Origin: Trichomonas tenax
Lineage: Eukaryota > Parabasalia > Trichomonadida > Trichomonadidae
DNA length: 56,700 bases
Assembly (NCBI GenBank): GCA_023091735.1
Contig: JALKBU010000241.1
Span: 1 to 56,700, forward strand
Direction of reading: 5' to 3'
The translations under genes and the position numbers were made by a program. The notes below the pieces were generated by a model, which made no database searches, was not told the DNA's origin, and saw nothing but the letters and a program-made list of their open reading frames with translations. This document shows, piece after piece, positions 1 to 13,100 of the stretch. Within the stretch, counting starts at the first letter, position 1. Every line of letters starts with the position of its first letter.

Positions 1-124
1 ACTTATACCACTGGATAGACAACTATCAATATGTACATGAAAGTACTTTCAAATCGAAAAAATATTGATCAGATAAAAAGTTATGAAGGTCGCGGGACTA
101 CACCGTAGAAGGAAAAATACTGCC
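1..124 (+). repeat. left copy of 124-bp terminal inverted repeat
   Basis: These 124 bases are the exact reverse complement of 56574-56697; I compared them base by base and saw no mismatch. Homology stops at position 125. The right copy runs 3 bases further outwards, to the window edge. The repeat contains a perfect 14-bp palindrome, TGAAAGTACTTTCA, at 38-51, overlapped by ATGTACAT at 31-38. These could be transposase-binding sites. Its outer end faces left, as for the left end of a DNA transposon. No transposase frame is visible beside this copy. Confidence 0.9.
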
Positions 125-320
125 TTTTACGCATAACTTTCGTTCAATTTTTTGCAACATAGGATTTTCAATTTCCTATGAGAATATATTTTTCTCTCAA
201 ATTAAACAGAGAAAGTTCAAACTAGGCAATATTTGATTAATAAATAAACACTCCTACTGCATTCTTCATAATGGTGATACTGTTGTTCAATCGACAATAA
301 AAACTTTTTTTACAAAATTT

Positions 321-809
321 TTAGAATTCGATATCAAAATTATAATTATAATCATCATCATGAAGAAATGTAATTAAATTGGGATCTGAAATATCAGGAA
401 AATCATTTTGTTCAAGTGATATTTTCTCTAAGCACGAACTACTTTCTAGTGGTATTTTTTCATTTGTCGATTCCTTGTTCAGGTCTCTAAGAAGTGCTTT
501 GATTCTGATTCTGCATTGAATGTCTGACTTATTCAAAAAATGTGAAGCAATTAACGACCATTTCTTTCCATGTGTATTGAAAAGTTCGAGCAGTTTCTTG
601 TCTTCTTCCGGAGTGAAATCTATCATGCTCTTGCTTAAGAACTTTTCATACCTCTCTGAGATGGATCTAACACTCCGATTCATCGAATGACTCAATCTCT
701 TTGATGCTTGAAAAATGCCATACCTATTGACCATATGAAGGATAATCTCATCACCGGTCTTTGTGAATCTTCTAACAACCCGTTTCTCCTTTATCTTCAC
801 CTCCTCCAT
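321..809 (-). CDS. small two-repeat Myb-like DNA-binding protein
   Basis: This is a predicted 162-residue nuclear regulator of the short Myb type that is abundant in trichomonads. The N-terminal half carries a degenerate SANT/Myb repeat in which aromatic positions replace tryptophans (FTKTGDE, then YGIFQASKRL, then SVRSISERYEKFL). A better second repeat follows (FTPEEDKKLLELFNTHGKKWSLIASHF, broken here only by description). The C-terminal tail is acidic and Asn/Asp-rich and could be an activation region. I chose the ATG at 809 because the box TCATATTG lies directly before it; the open frame upstream starts only at a TTG. Trichomonad Myb proteins are known to bind promoter elements, including the initiator, but the target of this one cannot be inferred. 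It lies next to the left terminal repeat. Confidence 0.8.
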   Translation of the reverse strand: MEEVKIKEKRVVRRFTKTGDEIILHMVNRYGIFQASKRLSHSMNRSVRSISERYEKFLSKSMIDFTPEEDKKLLELFNTHGKKWSLIASHFLNKSDIQCRIRIKALLRDLNKESTNEKIPLESSSCLEKISLEQNDFPDISDPNLITFLHDDDYNYNFDIEF

Positions 810-817
810 CAATATGA
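810..817 (-). promoter_or_regulatory. initiator-like box before Myb gene
   Basis: On the minus strand the bases read TCATATTG and abut the ATG at 809. This fits the trichomonad initiator (TCA-Y-T-W-T, transcription starting at the A) and supports the shorter start. Confidence 0.55.
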
Positions 818-1455
818 CCAGTTTACAAAACCACTTCAATCACAACGGTTTTTTAAATAATGTTGAGGTGGGATACTCCATTTCAAATAATTTGAAATGA
901 CATTGTTGCCACATTTAAATCTATGCTCCATTTATGATACAGTACATAATTTTTTGCCAACTTGTTTTTGAATGGAAAATCATGATTTCTGTCAGAAATA
1001 TTTTACATGTCATGTCTCTCATTCAATACTGGAAATTATCGTTTTATAAAAAATTTGATACCGAAAAAATAGGTTGAACCTAATAAAACGATGAATTGGT
1101 AGTCATTTAACATTGAAGTATTTATGACCTTTTTTGGTTATCATCATCCTCTCATGATATGATTCACATTCTATATTAACTGAGCTAGCTTGTATTCATG
1201 AATACACAAGCAAGCCAAAATCTTAATAAGTTTTTTTTTGAAACACCAATTTCATGATTTACGATTACTAAATATTGTTGTTCAAGAATTTTGATATATT
1301 ATAAAGTCACATGACTCATGCTGTTAATATTAATGGAATTAATTTAATGTATTATTAATTATTAATTTTTTTTTTAATAAATTGATTTTTAAAAGTAGTG
1401 TTTATTACATATTTATCTATATTTTGAAATATTTGAACAGTAGCGAACATGAACA
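810..1455. other. intergenic, Myb promoter side and GEX1-like 3' side
   Basis: There is no coding signal. It holds one TTTTACATGTCA element at 1001-1012 and a perfect 16-bp palindrome TGTATTCATGAATACA at 1191-1206, which sits inside a slightly longer imperfect dyad. The rest is AT-rich. Confidence 0.6.
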
Positions 1456-2352
1456 TTATCTGATGTAGTGCTTCTTCTTCGACTTCATCAGAGGATCCCA
1501 CATTCTCTGTTTGATTGCTGTTAACTTCAATCTTAAACTTGAGAAAATGATTAATGCGCAAATAACTAAATACACCTTTTTCATGTGATGAATGAACCAT
1601 TGCTGGTTAATTCCAAAAAGCTGGAACTCAAAAATTCCAAATAATATTGTTAAACTGAGAATTGGAGTGAAAACGTTTGGGATAATGAATGATGCAAGAA
1701 ACGCAACGAGATTGACTTTGAAGTAAAGTTTGGCACTGTTTATATGATACTGATATTGCTTCTGTAGGCTTAGAATGTAAGTAATGTTGTTCCATGAGTT
1801 CTGTAGCGTTGCTAAGACTGTTCTTGAGAGTTCTGTGCTCTGATAAACTGTTTCTTCAATTTTCTTGATCGCTTCTCTAGATTTGTTTGTTTGATCATTC
1901 ATTTTAGACGAAAAGAGCGATAAAAACTCTGATGAGAAGTTGATTGCCTCGAATGTGCTGTCTAAAATTTGTTCAATTTGATGATATTGTGATAAATGAA
2001 GTGTTTGGTAGCAAAGCTTGTCGATCTGTGTGAAAAACGTTGTGTACATTACAAATTCTTGATTCGAGAGCTGTTTTATGAACATATCGTCGTTATTTCT
2101 GTACGGCTTCTCTGGTCGCCTTCCATCCTTAGCTAGCTCGCAGAGCATCATCTGCACAGCGAGCTTCTTCCTTGTGTTCATGTCTAATCGCGGACAGTAA
2201 GCGTTTAAACTGTTATTGAGATTATATGGGCATTTGTCTGGAGATATTGTAACAATTTCAAGAAGACCTTTTATTTCGTCCTCATTTGATATATTTTCTG
2301 TCGTTTCTTCTGTTTCACAAACAGCAGAAACAAAGAAAATGAAACAAAACAT
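1456..2352 (-). CDS. candidate GEX1/KAR5/Brambleberry nuclear-fusion protein
   Basis: This 298-residue protein has the architecture of the KAR5/GEX1/Brambleberry family, nuclear-envelope proteins required for karyogamy after gamete fusion. It has a short hydrophobic signal (1-12), then a Cys-rich lumenal region with Cys at 41, 53, 71 and 114. That region contains the family-like strings RKKLAVQMMLCELAKDGRR and YTTFFTQIDKLCY, which correspond to the family pattern 'S/R-x-L-A-x(4)-C-x(4)-G-R ... Y-x-x-F-x(5)-C'. A helical, likely coiled segment follows (about 121-205), then two or three hydrophobic helices (about 211-247 and 259-273), then a short basic tail. Length is in the lower range for the family. 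Upstream (2427-2440) is a weak match to the recurrent ATGACAAAA promoter element. The assignment is by motif recognition only; another ER/nuclear-envelope protein remains possible. Confidence 0.6.
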   Translation of the reverse strand: MFCFIFFVSAVCETEETTENISNEDEIKGLLEIVTISPDKCPYNLNNSLNAYCPRLDMNTRKKLAVQMMLCELAKDGRRPEKPYRNNDDMFIKQLSNQEFVMYTTFFTQIDKLCYQTLHLSQYHQIEQILDSTFEAINFSSEFLSLFSSKMNDQTNKSREAIKKIEETVYQSTELSRTVLATLQNSWNNITYILSLQKQYQYHINSAKLYFKVNLVAFLASFIIPNVFTPILSLTILFGIFEFQLFGINQQWFIHHMKKVYLVICALIIFSSLRLKLTAIKQRMWDPLMKSKKKHYIR

Positions 2353-2574
2353 TTAATTTTAAACCGGCACTTTTATATAGGGGATGGCAAAATATTTGGG
2401 GGGTGTTACTGAAATTTGTCAATATTTTATATGACAAAAATGAAAGAAAAGAAAGTTTAAAATAGATTCTGTAATATATGATTACACTGTTGAAAATAAT
2501 TTTAATATCGGTTCTTTAATGGATGGATACAAAAGTAATGAAGAATGAAGATTTAATAAAAAGAAAAAAATGTG

Positions 2575-3945
2575 TTTATTTGGCATCTGCTTTGACAAGC
2601 ATGTTTAATATTTTTTTGTATAGTTTTCTTCATTGCCTTTTTCTATGGCATAAGATAATGGAGTTCTGTATTTGCGGTCAACTTTTGAAAGCAAAGTTTT
2701 TGATGCAATGATATATTCAACGACTTTTGGGCAGCGTAATGTAATGGAGTCATTTTAAATTTGTCTTTGGCATTAATATTTAGACCAATAAAGTAAAGAA
2801 TTTTGAAGATCTCGAGACGTCCATTCATTGATGCAAAATGAAGTAAAATCTGTCCATTCACGTTTCCATTCAATTAGATTTCATGAGAATGCATAAATTG
2901 TATTACGTCTAATCTGTTTTGCTCTTAGCATATGTATATCATTAGTGAAAAAGTTTTTCGTGGTTTGGAAAGGAAGAATGTAAATATATCAAAATTTCCA
3001 CTTGATGAAGCACCATTCAATCCATATTCCTTTGGACTCTTCCTAAAGCCCGGCCAAATATAGGAGAAAAGTCAACTACTTGAATAGTGTGCAAATCACT
3101 TATAACTTTATTATGGCCAAGTTATTCGCGATTAATTTTGATATATATTCACTCAGAATTCCTTTGTTTCTTAAATATTTTATGAAAGATTTGTCGCTGA
3201 AATCATGAATATATTTGAGAAATAAATCAGGATATTGAAGCAAATTTTCCACAAATATCTGTTTCAATCCTGATTAAATAAGATATTTGAGTATTAACAG
3301 GTTTTTGGATTCGAGTGACTTTACAATGAGTTGATTTTCACTCCGGTTTTCCCAATTTGAACCTTTATAATTTGTTTCAATATTCCAGAATTTGAATGTA
3401 TTTTTGGCCATTTGATGCGAAATTCCATTTCTGATGAATGGCTTTGTGCAAATTTTCTCCAGAAACTTCCACGCATTATCGATTTTGAATACCTTTAAAT
3501 CATCAAAATTACTTTCAAATGTAGAAATGAGTTTTGCTTGAGATTTAAAACCCTGAATTAATGATTTTTCTTTTGACTCCATTTTCCATTGTTTCTGTTT
3601 GAGTTCATCGATCCCTCTTTGCTGATCATGAGATGCTGATGTTTGGCAGATATCTTTGATGGACTCAAACAGATCTTTGATGGCATTTAGCGGTTTCATA
3701 TTGAGTGTGAAATTCAATGAATCGATGAAATCAATCAAATTAATAATGTGACATTGATGTTCTTCAATACGTCAAAGCATTCGACTTCGTTGAAGATTTA
3801 TCCTGATAACGTAGTTCGCTTGTTGTGTGTTTATGCTTGATTTCGAGATTATCTGTGAAAGCGTTACTTTGTCATCAATTATCTCAAACAGAGTATCTTT
3901 TTCGATGAATGTTCCAATATCGAGGTTTAGTGTATAATCTTGCAT
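2575..3945 (-). pseudogene. decayed ankyrin-repeat gene
   Basis: On the minus strand an ATG at 3945 opens a frame typical of trichomonad ankyrin proteins: an N-terminal helical domain, then ankyrin repeats. The frame breaks near 3765 and again near 3740. It continues through 3738-3274, is lost again near 3270 (a stop followed by continued similarity in the same sense), and reappears as ankyrin repeats at about 2873-2600 (MTPLHYAAQK, then TPLSYAIEKGNE after another shift). Several frameshifts and stops mean no full protein can be made. Such relics are common in this lineage. Function before decay was presumably protein binding; nothing more specific can be said. Confidence 0.75.
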
Positions 3946-4101
3946 TGAGACAATGAAATTAAATAAATTTTAACTTCGATCAATTTTAAACGTCCGATAA
4001 TTTTTGACTTCGTCTTCTAATTGTGAAATTATTATCATATTTATGAAAAGAATAGAAAGAAATTTATAAAATATATTAACAGTTGATTATAAAGATAATG
4101 G

Positions 4102-7100
4102 TCATATAGCATTCTTTTGTAATATGAGTGATGGAGATCTTATCGACCACCAGTTTGGATCATGCTGCTTGTCAACAGGCATGTTGACATCGAAAACAGA
4201 GATGCTTCGTGAAGGCGTCGTGAAACATGTAACTGGGATTCCTGTTGGATTGGGTGTTGATGTGAAAGATAATCTTGATGTCGGAAGAGTTCCAATGACA
4301 TTGTCTGTTGCTGTGAATGTCATCTTTTCGCGACTCCATTCAGCGTTCATTGTTGTGACATCTCCGATGATGAGATCAAATGTATTCTTTGATTCTGTTT
4401 CACCGACTTCGATTGTCATCGCGACTTTCTCGATCGACCAATTGTTCTGCGATGCACTTGTCTGCTTCGCTGCTGCGATTAATGCCTCTGGGTGCGCAAA
4501 CTTTCCAAGATTGAGTGGAGGCCTTGTCTTAGCTGTTGCACATTCACTGATGTGTTTAACGCGATCGACGAAATCTTTCAGCCAATCATCTAAGTCTCTC
4601 GATGCGAACTTGTGAATGTTCCACTCTGCAGGAACGAATCCACGAGCGAGATCGGCAATTATAGACTGATCACGCTGCGTCAACTGATCATTTTCATCGA
4701 TGCGCTTGATGACGGTACTCGATTCATATGTGATTCTCTTCAATGTGCTCGAAAGCTGCTTAAGCTCATCGTTGATTGCAGCTGCGATTAGGTCTTTAGT
4801 TTCTGATGGAGCTTTGACTGAGAGTGATGAAAGTGTCTCAAGCCACTGCTTAAGGAGAAGCTTGACGAATGATATCTTCTTGGACTCAACGTGACCTGAC
4901 TGCAATCCTGCACTGACATCAACAATCTGATGAAGAACTTCGTTGCCTTGTTGGATGAACAAAAACTTCGCGGAGTTCTTTGGAAGCCAAATCATTTCTG
5001 GTGTCTCACTAGAATCGCTCATTGCGTCAACCCACTGCTTGAAATCGTCCATTGACTGAATGTCAGGGACGTTTATCAATCCATCGGCAATCTTTGAGCC
5101 TGGTTTCAGGATCTCGTTCGCCATTGCCGTGAGAACTCGTCCATCGTGTGGAGCATCGACTCTTCCGCCGTAAACGCATCCTGCAACGAGTGATCGAAGG
5201 GCTGTCCACGGAAACTGTTCGTCAGAAAGATGGGCGCGACCTGCTGACGCCTGCTCCATCCATCTTAGTGCGATTTGGAGAGAGAACTTTAAGTCTGAGT
5301 CATTAAACTCATAACGCTTTGACCAACCGAGAGGAAGGAAGCGAAGTCTCTCAACAATGACGGAATGGAGCCATACGAACCCAATGATGACACGACGACG
5401 CTCTGCAGGAACACTTGGCCATGTAATTCCGCTGCTGTAAACGCGCTTCAAGTTCGCTCTGATACCTGAAGCTGATTCGAAGACAATAACCCGGCAGCTC
5501 CTGAAAACGTTTGATCCGACTTTAGGATTGATTTCGCTCGTCATGAACAATCTGAACTCTGGGTGTGACTTTAAGTTGCTCAATGACTTAACGAAGTCTC
5601 TTGTCCATATTGGAGCAAGGTGAACGTTCTTAATGATGACCCAATTGCCGCGTTGTGCTGCAGTTCTCACGGTGCTTTCGATCATTTCTTGCGAATCAGC
5701 ACTACCGACTGCAACAGAGTCGACTGGACGTGGTGCGTATCCTTCAACTCTCTCTGATGGATCGTGACCTGCTGATGCGCAAAGAAGAAGAGGGGTTTGT
5801 GGATTGGAGGCAGCAGCAGCACCAACGATATCGAGAGGAGGAACATCTGTGATATCGAAGCCAAAGCAGGCTTTGATGAATTCCTTGGTGCCTGGAATGA
5901 TTCTGTCTGGTCTGGATTTACGCATTACAGCAAGAACCTTGAGAGCAGTGACAACTTTGTTGTCGTCTTTCCCAAGTTTGTCTGAGACTTCCTGAGAAAC
6001 ATTGCTTTCTGGACTATCAGTAAGCAGCCAATCCTTTAGATCTTTGCCATCAGCAAGTTTGAGGAATGACACGTCACCGCCTCTAAGACTTGTTCCTCTT
6101 AATGCAACATCATACAGTGATTCTTCAATTTGCAACTTCTTGTGTTCAACTAAGATTTGTCCGAATCTAAATCCGAGGATTGGAAGATGCTTGTGAAGCA
6201 ATGAATAACTTGCTGCAACGAAAAGATCCTTTGCGATCATCTCAATAAGTTCCTCTGGTTTTGCATCAGAGGATGATGTCTTATCGAATATTGCCCAGAA
6301 GAACTGCAGCGAGAACTGATATAGGAAATGAACAGATGACATCGCGTGGAGAGCGAAATAAAGAGATGTTGAAACTTCTGCAACAGGAGCAAACTGATCT
6401 GAAACATCGTTGATCTTTTGAAGTGCTCGCTTTGTCTCTTCTGCCTTTGATTCCATAACTTTGGCCTCTTCCTTAATATGCTCCAAGAGATGAAGTAATT
6501 CATCATTCTCTAAAATTTCGCCGCTTGTTGAGGAGAAAACTGAAAGCATCTTTTCTTCCAATCCATGAAGTGCAATTTGCATGGAAGAAAGAGATGTATG
6601 AAGTTCTTGACGCTGCTTTTCGATATCTGGGAGCTTGAACTGCAGCATTCTTGTAAGGCACTGAGCACGAAGAGATAACGATGTGACACTGAAGTTGATC
6701 AAAACAGTCATTGATGCAATAAATGGAGGAGGAGCACAATCAGTGTCTCTCGTGACAATGAACATCTGGAAAGATGGTGATACATCGATATCATTGTGCT
6801 TGAGATCCAATATTGTTCTTCCACTCATCTTCTTGAACTCTTTAGATAAAACAGGATAAACTAATGGATCGAGTTGTTCGCCTTCTTCAACAAGAAGAGG
6901 AGATCCGAATCTTAAGCAGGATTCGAGATTTTTCGGGAACTTCGGATCAATGAATGATGTTCTAACGATGTTTGGATACATCTGTGCTAAGAACTGTGTT
7001 GCTTGTCCGGCTGGATCAATAATTAAAGGGACTCTAAGATTGCTTTGTTCATTAAGAATAACTGCATTCTGTATGCAAAGATCATCCTTAGGAAGACCCT

Positions 7101-10100
7101 TAGAGCCCCACTCGATCAACTGAGATGCATCTGTCGTGAAAGACGTGAAATCGAAGTCAGAGGAGAACTTGATGACATTATTTGACAATATTGACTTCCA
7201 CGATGTGAGTGACTCGACTCTCTTTGCTTGTTCAAGGAATCCGCAGTATGCAACAAAGCCGGCTGAAAGGAGTGAGTGTCCGATAATGCTGTCGGATTCA
7301 CGCTGGAAAGCATTTCTACTCTCTCCCCATCTCTTTGTTTCATTAGAAAGACTTGAAATGAGATGTGTCGCTCTGTCCATTTTAACTTTGACATTGTTTG
7401 CTTCGATCCTTGTTTGTTCGCATTGAGCAACGAGTCCTTTGTATTCGTTTGTTAACTCAGTAAGTGTGTTCTCAAATTTTGTGGCTGTTGCTTCGAGTTC
7501 GTTGTACTTATTCTCAAGAACAGCTGCTTCTTGTCCGAGGCTTTCAACTTTGGCTCTTAATGGCTTGGTGGACTCGAGGATGCTGACGTATCTGATGTTT
7601 GCACTAAGCCACTTGAAAAGTGGTCCACAAGCTTGAGAAGCGCGCATTGCCTTTTCGTAATCGAGACCTGCTGTCGCAAGGAATTGTTCAATCTTCTTTC
7701 CAGCACTCGGAGAAACTTTGTCGATCTGGAAATCAAGAACTGTTCTAATGAATGAATCACCAGAAATTTCCTTTCTGATTAATGCCCAGTTTGAAGCATT
7801 CATACCGAGAAGCATGAGAACTGCAACTAAAACATTCTTGATGACTTCTGGTGGACTTGCGAGTCTTCTGATTTCATCGAGTTTCTGCTTGGAAATGTTG
7901 GAAACAGAATTCTTCGCATCTTCGATGATTGGTCCGACTTCATCGAGTTCTCTTTGTGCCTTTGCTTGTTCGACTCTCATTACATTTCTCTTAGCTTCGA
8001 TTTCAATTTTGACTTTCTGTGCTTCATCTTTCTTGGCCGTTGTGACTTGCGTGTCTTTGACGATTTGGGCAAGTTTCTGTTCAGCGAGTTGCTCCTTTTC
8101 CTTGAGCTGCTTCTGCTTGACAGCAAGATCTTTGCCCATCCTTGCAACTTCTGCTTGTGTTGCTTCGAGTTTCGTCAGACCGTTGTTGAGATGGAGCTGT
8201 TGTGTTTGAAGTTTCTGCTTCTTGTTCTTCAAAATGTGGCAGAATTGCTTAACGAAGTCGAAGAAGTAACGTGGAGAAACATAATTTGTGATTTGGAGCT
8301 GTTGAGAGGCAACTTCAGCTGATTTGTGGAACTCAACCATAATCTGAGTGATGTTGTCTTGTTCATCCAATTCCTCTTGCTTGAGAATATATTTGGCGTA
8401 TGACTTCAATGATTCTTCAGACAAAGAACCAATCCAAACTATGTTGCTGAAAGCGAAGAGTGATGGGAACATAATATCACGTTCATTCATGTTAACAGTA
8501 GCGCTGTTCGATGTGAAAACAACGTGGAGGTTGTCATGGACCTTCTCATTAAAGTACTGAAGAAGAGAATCATCAGTTTCTATGTTGTTGATGCCATCGA
8601 TTCTTGCTTGGCCTTTAATAGCGCCGATTAATGTTGTGTACTCATCGCCTGTGAATAAACCTGGAATTGTTGACTCAGCCATTAAAACATTGAGTCTTTC
8701 TGTGAATACTGTGTTGATCAAATCACTTTCCTTGATGTGGAAGCAAACTGACTGTTGCAAGCACATCTTCATTATCTTGCGAAGATCTGCATCAAATTCT
8801 GTGAGTCCGTAACCTTTATAAACATGAATTCTCAAGAATGGCATTCCGAGAATGAATGTAACGAAGTTTGGAATCAATGTCTTTCCTGTGCCACTCAAGC
8901 CAACAAGCATAATGTGACCAGCATGTTCTGCGAGTCTTCTTTCAACTTTGCAGATGAGTTCTGCGCATTCTTCGAAGAAAACTAAGTTAGGGACTGCATT
9001 TTCTTCAGCGAATTCTTTCATTCGCAACTCCAAACGTGGAATTATTGACTGGATATCTGTAACTGAGTACTTTCCATCGTTAATACGCGTGTAGAGCATC
9101 TTGTCTTGGAAGTTTTGAAGCTCAGCGCCAGTGAATAATTTAAGGATCGTGGACTGAATTGTTGACTCGACCCATTTCTTCTCTTCCTTCTCTTGAATTC
9201 TGTCTGAGAAGATTCTGCAGCCTTCATAGAAAAGCGAATGAGCTATATCGCTGTTGCCCATCATGAAAACAGACTTAAATGAAGAGATCCATTCTGTCAA
9301 ATCGCGCATGTTTGCTTGATAATGAACATTGTCACTTCCCTTGAAGTGCTCTCTGAATTCGAAGTAGAATTCAACCATCGAGTTAACTGCTTCTTCTTCG
9401 AAAGCAAATGAATCCTCGTGGATGAGGGCGTGGCAGATCTTCTTGATGGATTCCTCCGGTGGATGCTCTATGTAAATAACAGTAGAATGTCTCAAGAATC
9501 TGAGATTCAATTTAACACGTCCGTAGCATGTGGAAGGAGCGCAGAGACCTGAGAAATCGATATGTTCAAGAGTGATCCATTCCCTTCTGTGTGGATGCCA
9601 GAATCCCTTCAAATCCAAGAACTGCCTCAAGAATTCAACAACTCTCTGTGTTCCGTATTTGTCAAGTGTTGGTAGGTTGATATTGTTGCAGATAAAATTC
9701 AAGAATGTGTTTGACTGACGAGGAACCATCTTCGTGCCAGATGATGTCTTGTTGTAGACGCAGAATTGCTCAAGTGTTTGAAGCGCGAAATCAATGGATG
9801 AGCAGTTGGAGAAATCGAGATTGACCGTCATCAATTCCTGATATTTGGATAAACCAGCTTTCAGCATTGATGACTTTCCAACGCCATTCATGCCGCATAA
9901 TATTGGTGTCTTTCCTCCAACAACGAGCATCTGAATCAACCTTCTAATGACAACTGTTTCTGGTGTAGCAACGAACTTATCTGTGTCGGCGTTGTTCTGA
10001 TGAATGTCGACACTGACCCAATCCTCGACATCGGACGAAACAAGGAATGACATCAATGATCCGTCAGGGCAGTATTTTGTGAATTCTTTCTTGATAATCT

Positions 10101-13100
10101 GAGAAAGTGAGGAACGAACGTTTGCTGGCATTGGTGAAGCGAAGGCCCAGAAAGCTGAAAAGATTGTTGACTTAAGCAGATAGTTTTCTGGTTCTTCCAT
10201 GTTGTAAGCGCTGACAAATGAAGAAGCGATGAGTGCAAACATCGTCGAGATATATGAAGCAATCGGGATCTGCATGATTGACTTGGAAGCGTTTTCATTG
10301 ACAAATTTGATGCATGTTGTGATGATTTGCTCAATAAATGGCTTTGTCGTTTCGAGGAATTTCGTTTGCAATGCGATCATGTCTGGGAATGATAATTCGA
10401 TATATTCGCTGAACAAAATGTGTGATTGAGTAACAATTGGTTCTGTTGAAAGCTTGTGGATGTAATAATGAACAATCTCTGATGACGATAATGTGTTTTC
10501 TGAGAAGTAAACAATACCGCAACGAGAAACTGTTGCTGGTGTTGCGAAGTTAAGATTTTCGACTTCGAAAACAATCCTGACATTTGGTGGAAGTGAAATT
10601 CTTTCGCCGTTTGGAAGTGTGAGAAGTTTGTTATCATCGAGAACAGAGTTGAGGTTTTCAACCCACTCTGGGTCAACATCACCATCGAAAACAATCCAGT
10701 GACGCTTCGACATTTCTCCTTTCTGGTTCGCAACGATTGTTCTAAGAATCCTTGTGAAGACACCGTCTGTCCACTCTCTTGTAACCGGATCCAAGCATCC
10801 GAATAATGTATCTTTGGTGACAGACTTTGGATTGATAACATAACTTTCGCTTTCAACTTGATCGATTCTAGTTAATACTTTGAGGAGAATCTTCCATGCC
10901 GATGTTTTACCAGCAGAGGAAGAACCAACAAGCATGAAGCCGTGATTGATTTGCTGAATGTAAAATAACTGGATGATCTTTTGAACCCAGATCTCGGAAT
11001 CGATCCATCCTGACTTTTGGCTTTCTTCTTTGATGAATGATAATAACTCTGTCTGAGTGATTGATGATGGAGTAATTCCGGGGAAGACGTCATCCATGAG
11101 ACGCTTAAGCTTGATGAGATCGTTTGAAAGAAGCTTCGGGAAGAGTGCGTTAACAATTGAAGAGATGAGAAGCTTTTGCTCAGCCTGTTCCTTATCGGCA
11201 TCTGCAGGAATTGGATTTGCGCGGATGAGTTGTCCTGCATTTGCAAGAACAGACTTCATTGCTCTCAAGCCGAAATCGTAGTGAGTCTGGTTGGATAACG
11301 ATTCCTTGGCCATCGAGAAAAGAAGAACAAACTTTGGCGCAAGATTTTCTGCCGATGAAAAGCCTTGTGAGAAAAGAAGAACTTCTGTGATAAGATCTGT
11401 ATCTGGTTTGTTCATTGCCATCGATCTGAATAGCTGCTTGAGGTTATCAGGAAGTTCAACACGTCCTGCATAACCTGGGTTCATTGTGATGAAGATACCG
11501 ATGTCTTTGTTAAGTGGAACCTTTCTTCCAAGAATCTGGATTTGCTGAGAATTGGATTTAAGGCCTGATTGGATTGTTTGAATCTGCTGAGAAACTGCAG
11601 AAAGCATCTGCTCATCAAGTCTGTTGAATTCATCGAAGCATCCCCATGATCCACAATGGCACAAACCTACGAAGATTCTTCCCATAGCCTTGAAATCGAA
11701 TGTTTCATCGCAGTTGAAAACGAGAACGAGACGGCCGAGATGATGGCCCATGTTCTTGACTGTTTCTGTCTTGCCTGTACCTGCAGGGCCAAATGGTGAA
11801 CCACCGAGTTTTGCGTACAAAGCTTGAGCCATTGTAAGATAAACTCTGTCTGTTAATGGTGTTCTGACTAATGAAGGGCAGAGACCTAAGTATTCAAATC
11901 CATAAACAAATGAAGCATCTCCAACACTCACTGAGAGTTCTCCGTTTGCTTTATTCAAGTAATAGCGAAGGAATCTTGACCACTCAAATGATTGAATGGA
12001 TTCGGCATTGGTGACTTCTTTGGTGAGATTCCTTTGATGAACGGCTTCTGTGATAAGTTGCTGAACACAGTGTCTGGCGATAACTGAAAGATCTGTGAAA
12101 ACGATTTGGCTCAAGATGTTGATGAACTTCGCAAGTTCTTCTTGGGCTTGTGGAACGTTCTTCTTTGTGATTCCGCGCTCGATTTGATTTGTTGATGTTA
12201 CGAAGAAGCAAAGGAGAACAATCTGTGATGAATATGTGTCAATAATCGACTTCAATCCCTCAACCGTCATCTTCTGCCAGAAGTTCTCGAAATCTGAGAT
12301 CGCAACCATCAACAATTTCTTAAGCGATGATCTCATTTCTTTCTCGAGATTAGAAAGTGTTTGGTGAACAGTCTTAGTGATTGGAACTTGTGAACTGAAT
12401 TTAACGATTTCTCCTTCGCTGCAGCCCATCGATATTATGTTTTCATCCTCTGTTTGAACTGTTGAAAAACCTTCGAACATCTTTCCGAAGTGCTTCTGAA
12501 TTTCATTGATTGCACTTGATTTGCCGATGATTTCGAGAAGATCTTCATCACCGATGAAGAAGAATCTTGGGAATAATGATCTTTGCTTTTCGAGATACTC
12601 TGATAATTCTTTTTGGAGAAGCAAAAGGCTTTCGTTTAAGTTCTGAAGGATTGTTCCAATGTTTGGAATTCCTGTTATCTTCATAACAATCTTCAACTGC
12701 GTCGCTCTCTTTGTGATTGTCATAAACTCCTTTTCGGCCTTTCTGAAGTTTCCTGTGGCCTTAACAAGTATTGATCTGATATCAGGAGAAGAGAATACGC
12801 CTTCCAAATAGATGAATCTCCTCTGAACATCAAGCCAATCATCGAGAACGACTTGCAATCTATTGAGAGAATTTTCCCATTGTGTTGCTTGATCTCTGAA
12901 GACATGGAAGAATGGAGATGTCTGCATTGTGCCAAGGAAGTTCAAGTGGTCAGAAATCGTTGATAAAACAATTGGTCCACTCTTGATGAGATTGATCTTT
13001 TCTTTGTAAAGAGAGAATTCGAATTCCATGGAGTTCCATGTTTCATCGAGTTGATCGAGATATTTGTGAAGTGAGTATTCACCCTGGGCGTTCCTGAGAA

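Noticed and set aside
1355..1600. 81-codon minus-strand frame
   Set aside because: Overlaps the GEX1-like gene in another frame and has no independent support.
4124..4615. 163-codon plus-strand frame, and other long frames opposite dynein
   Set aside because: These are complementary-strand shadows of the dynein heavy chain coding sequence; their length follows from its codon bias.
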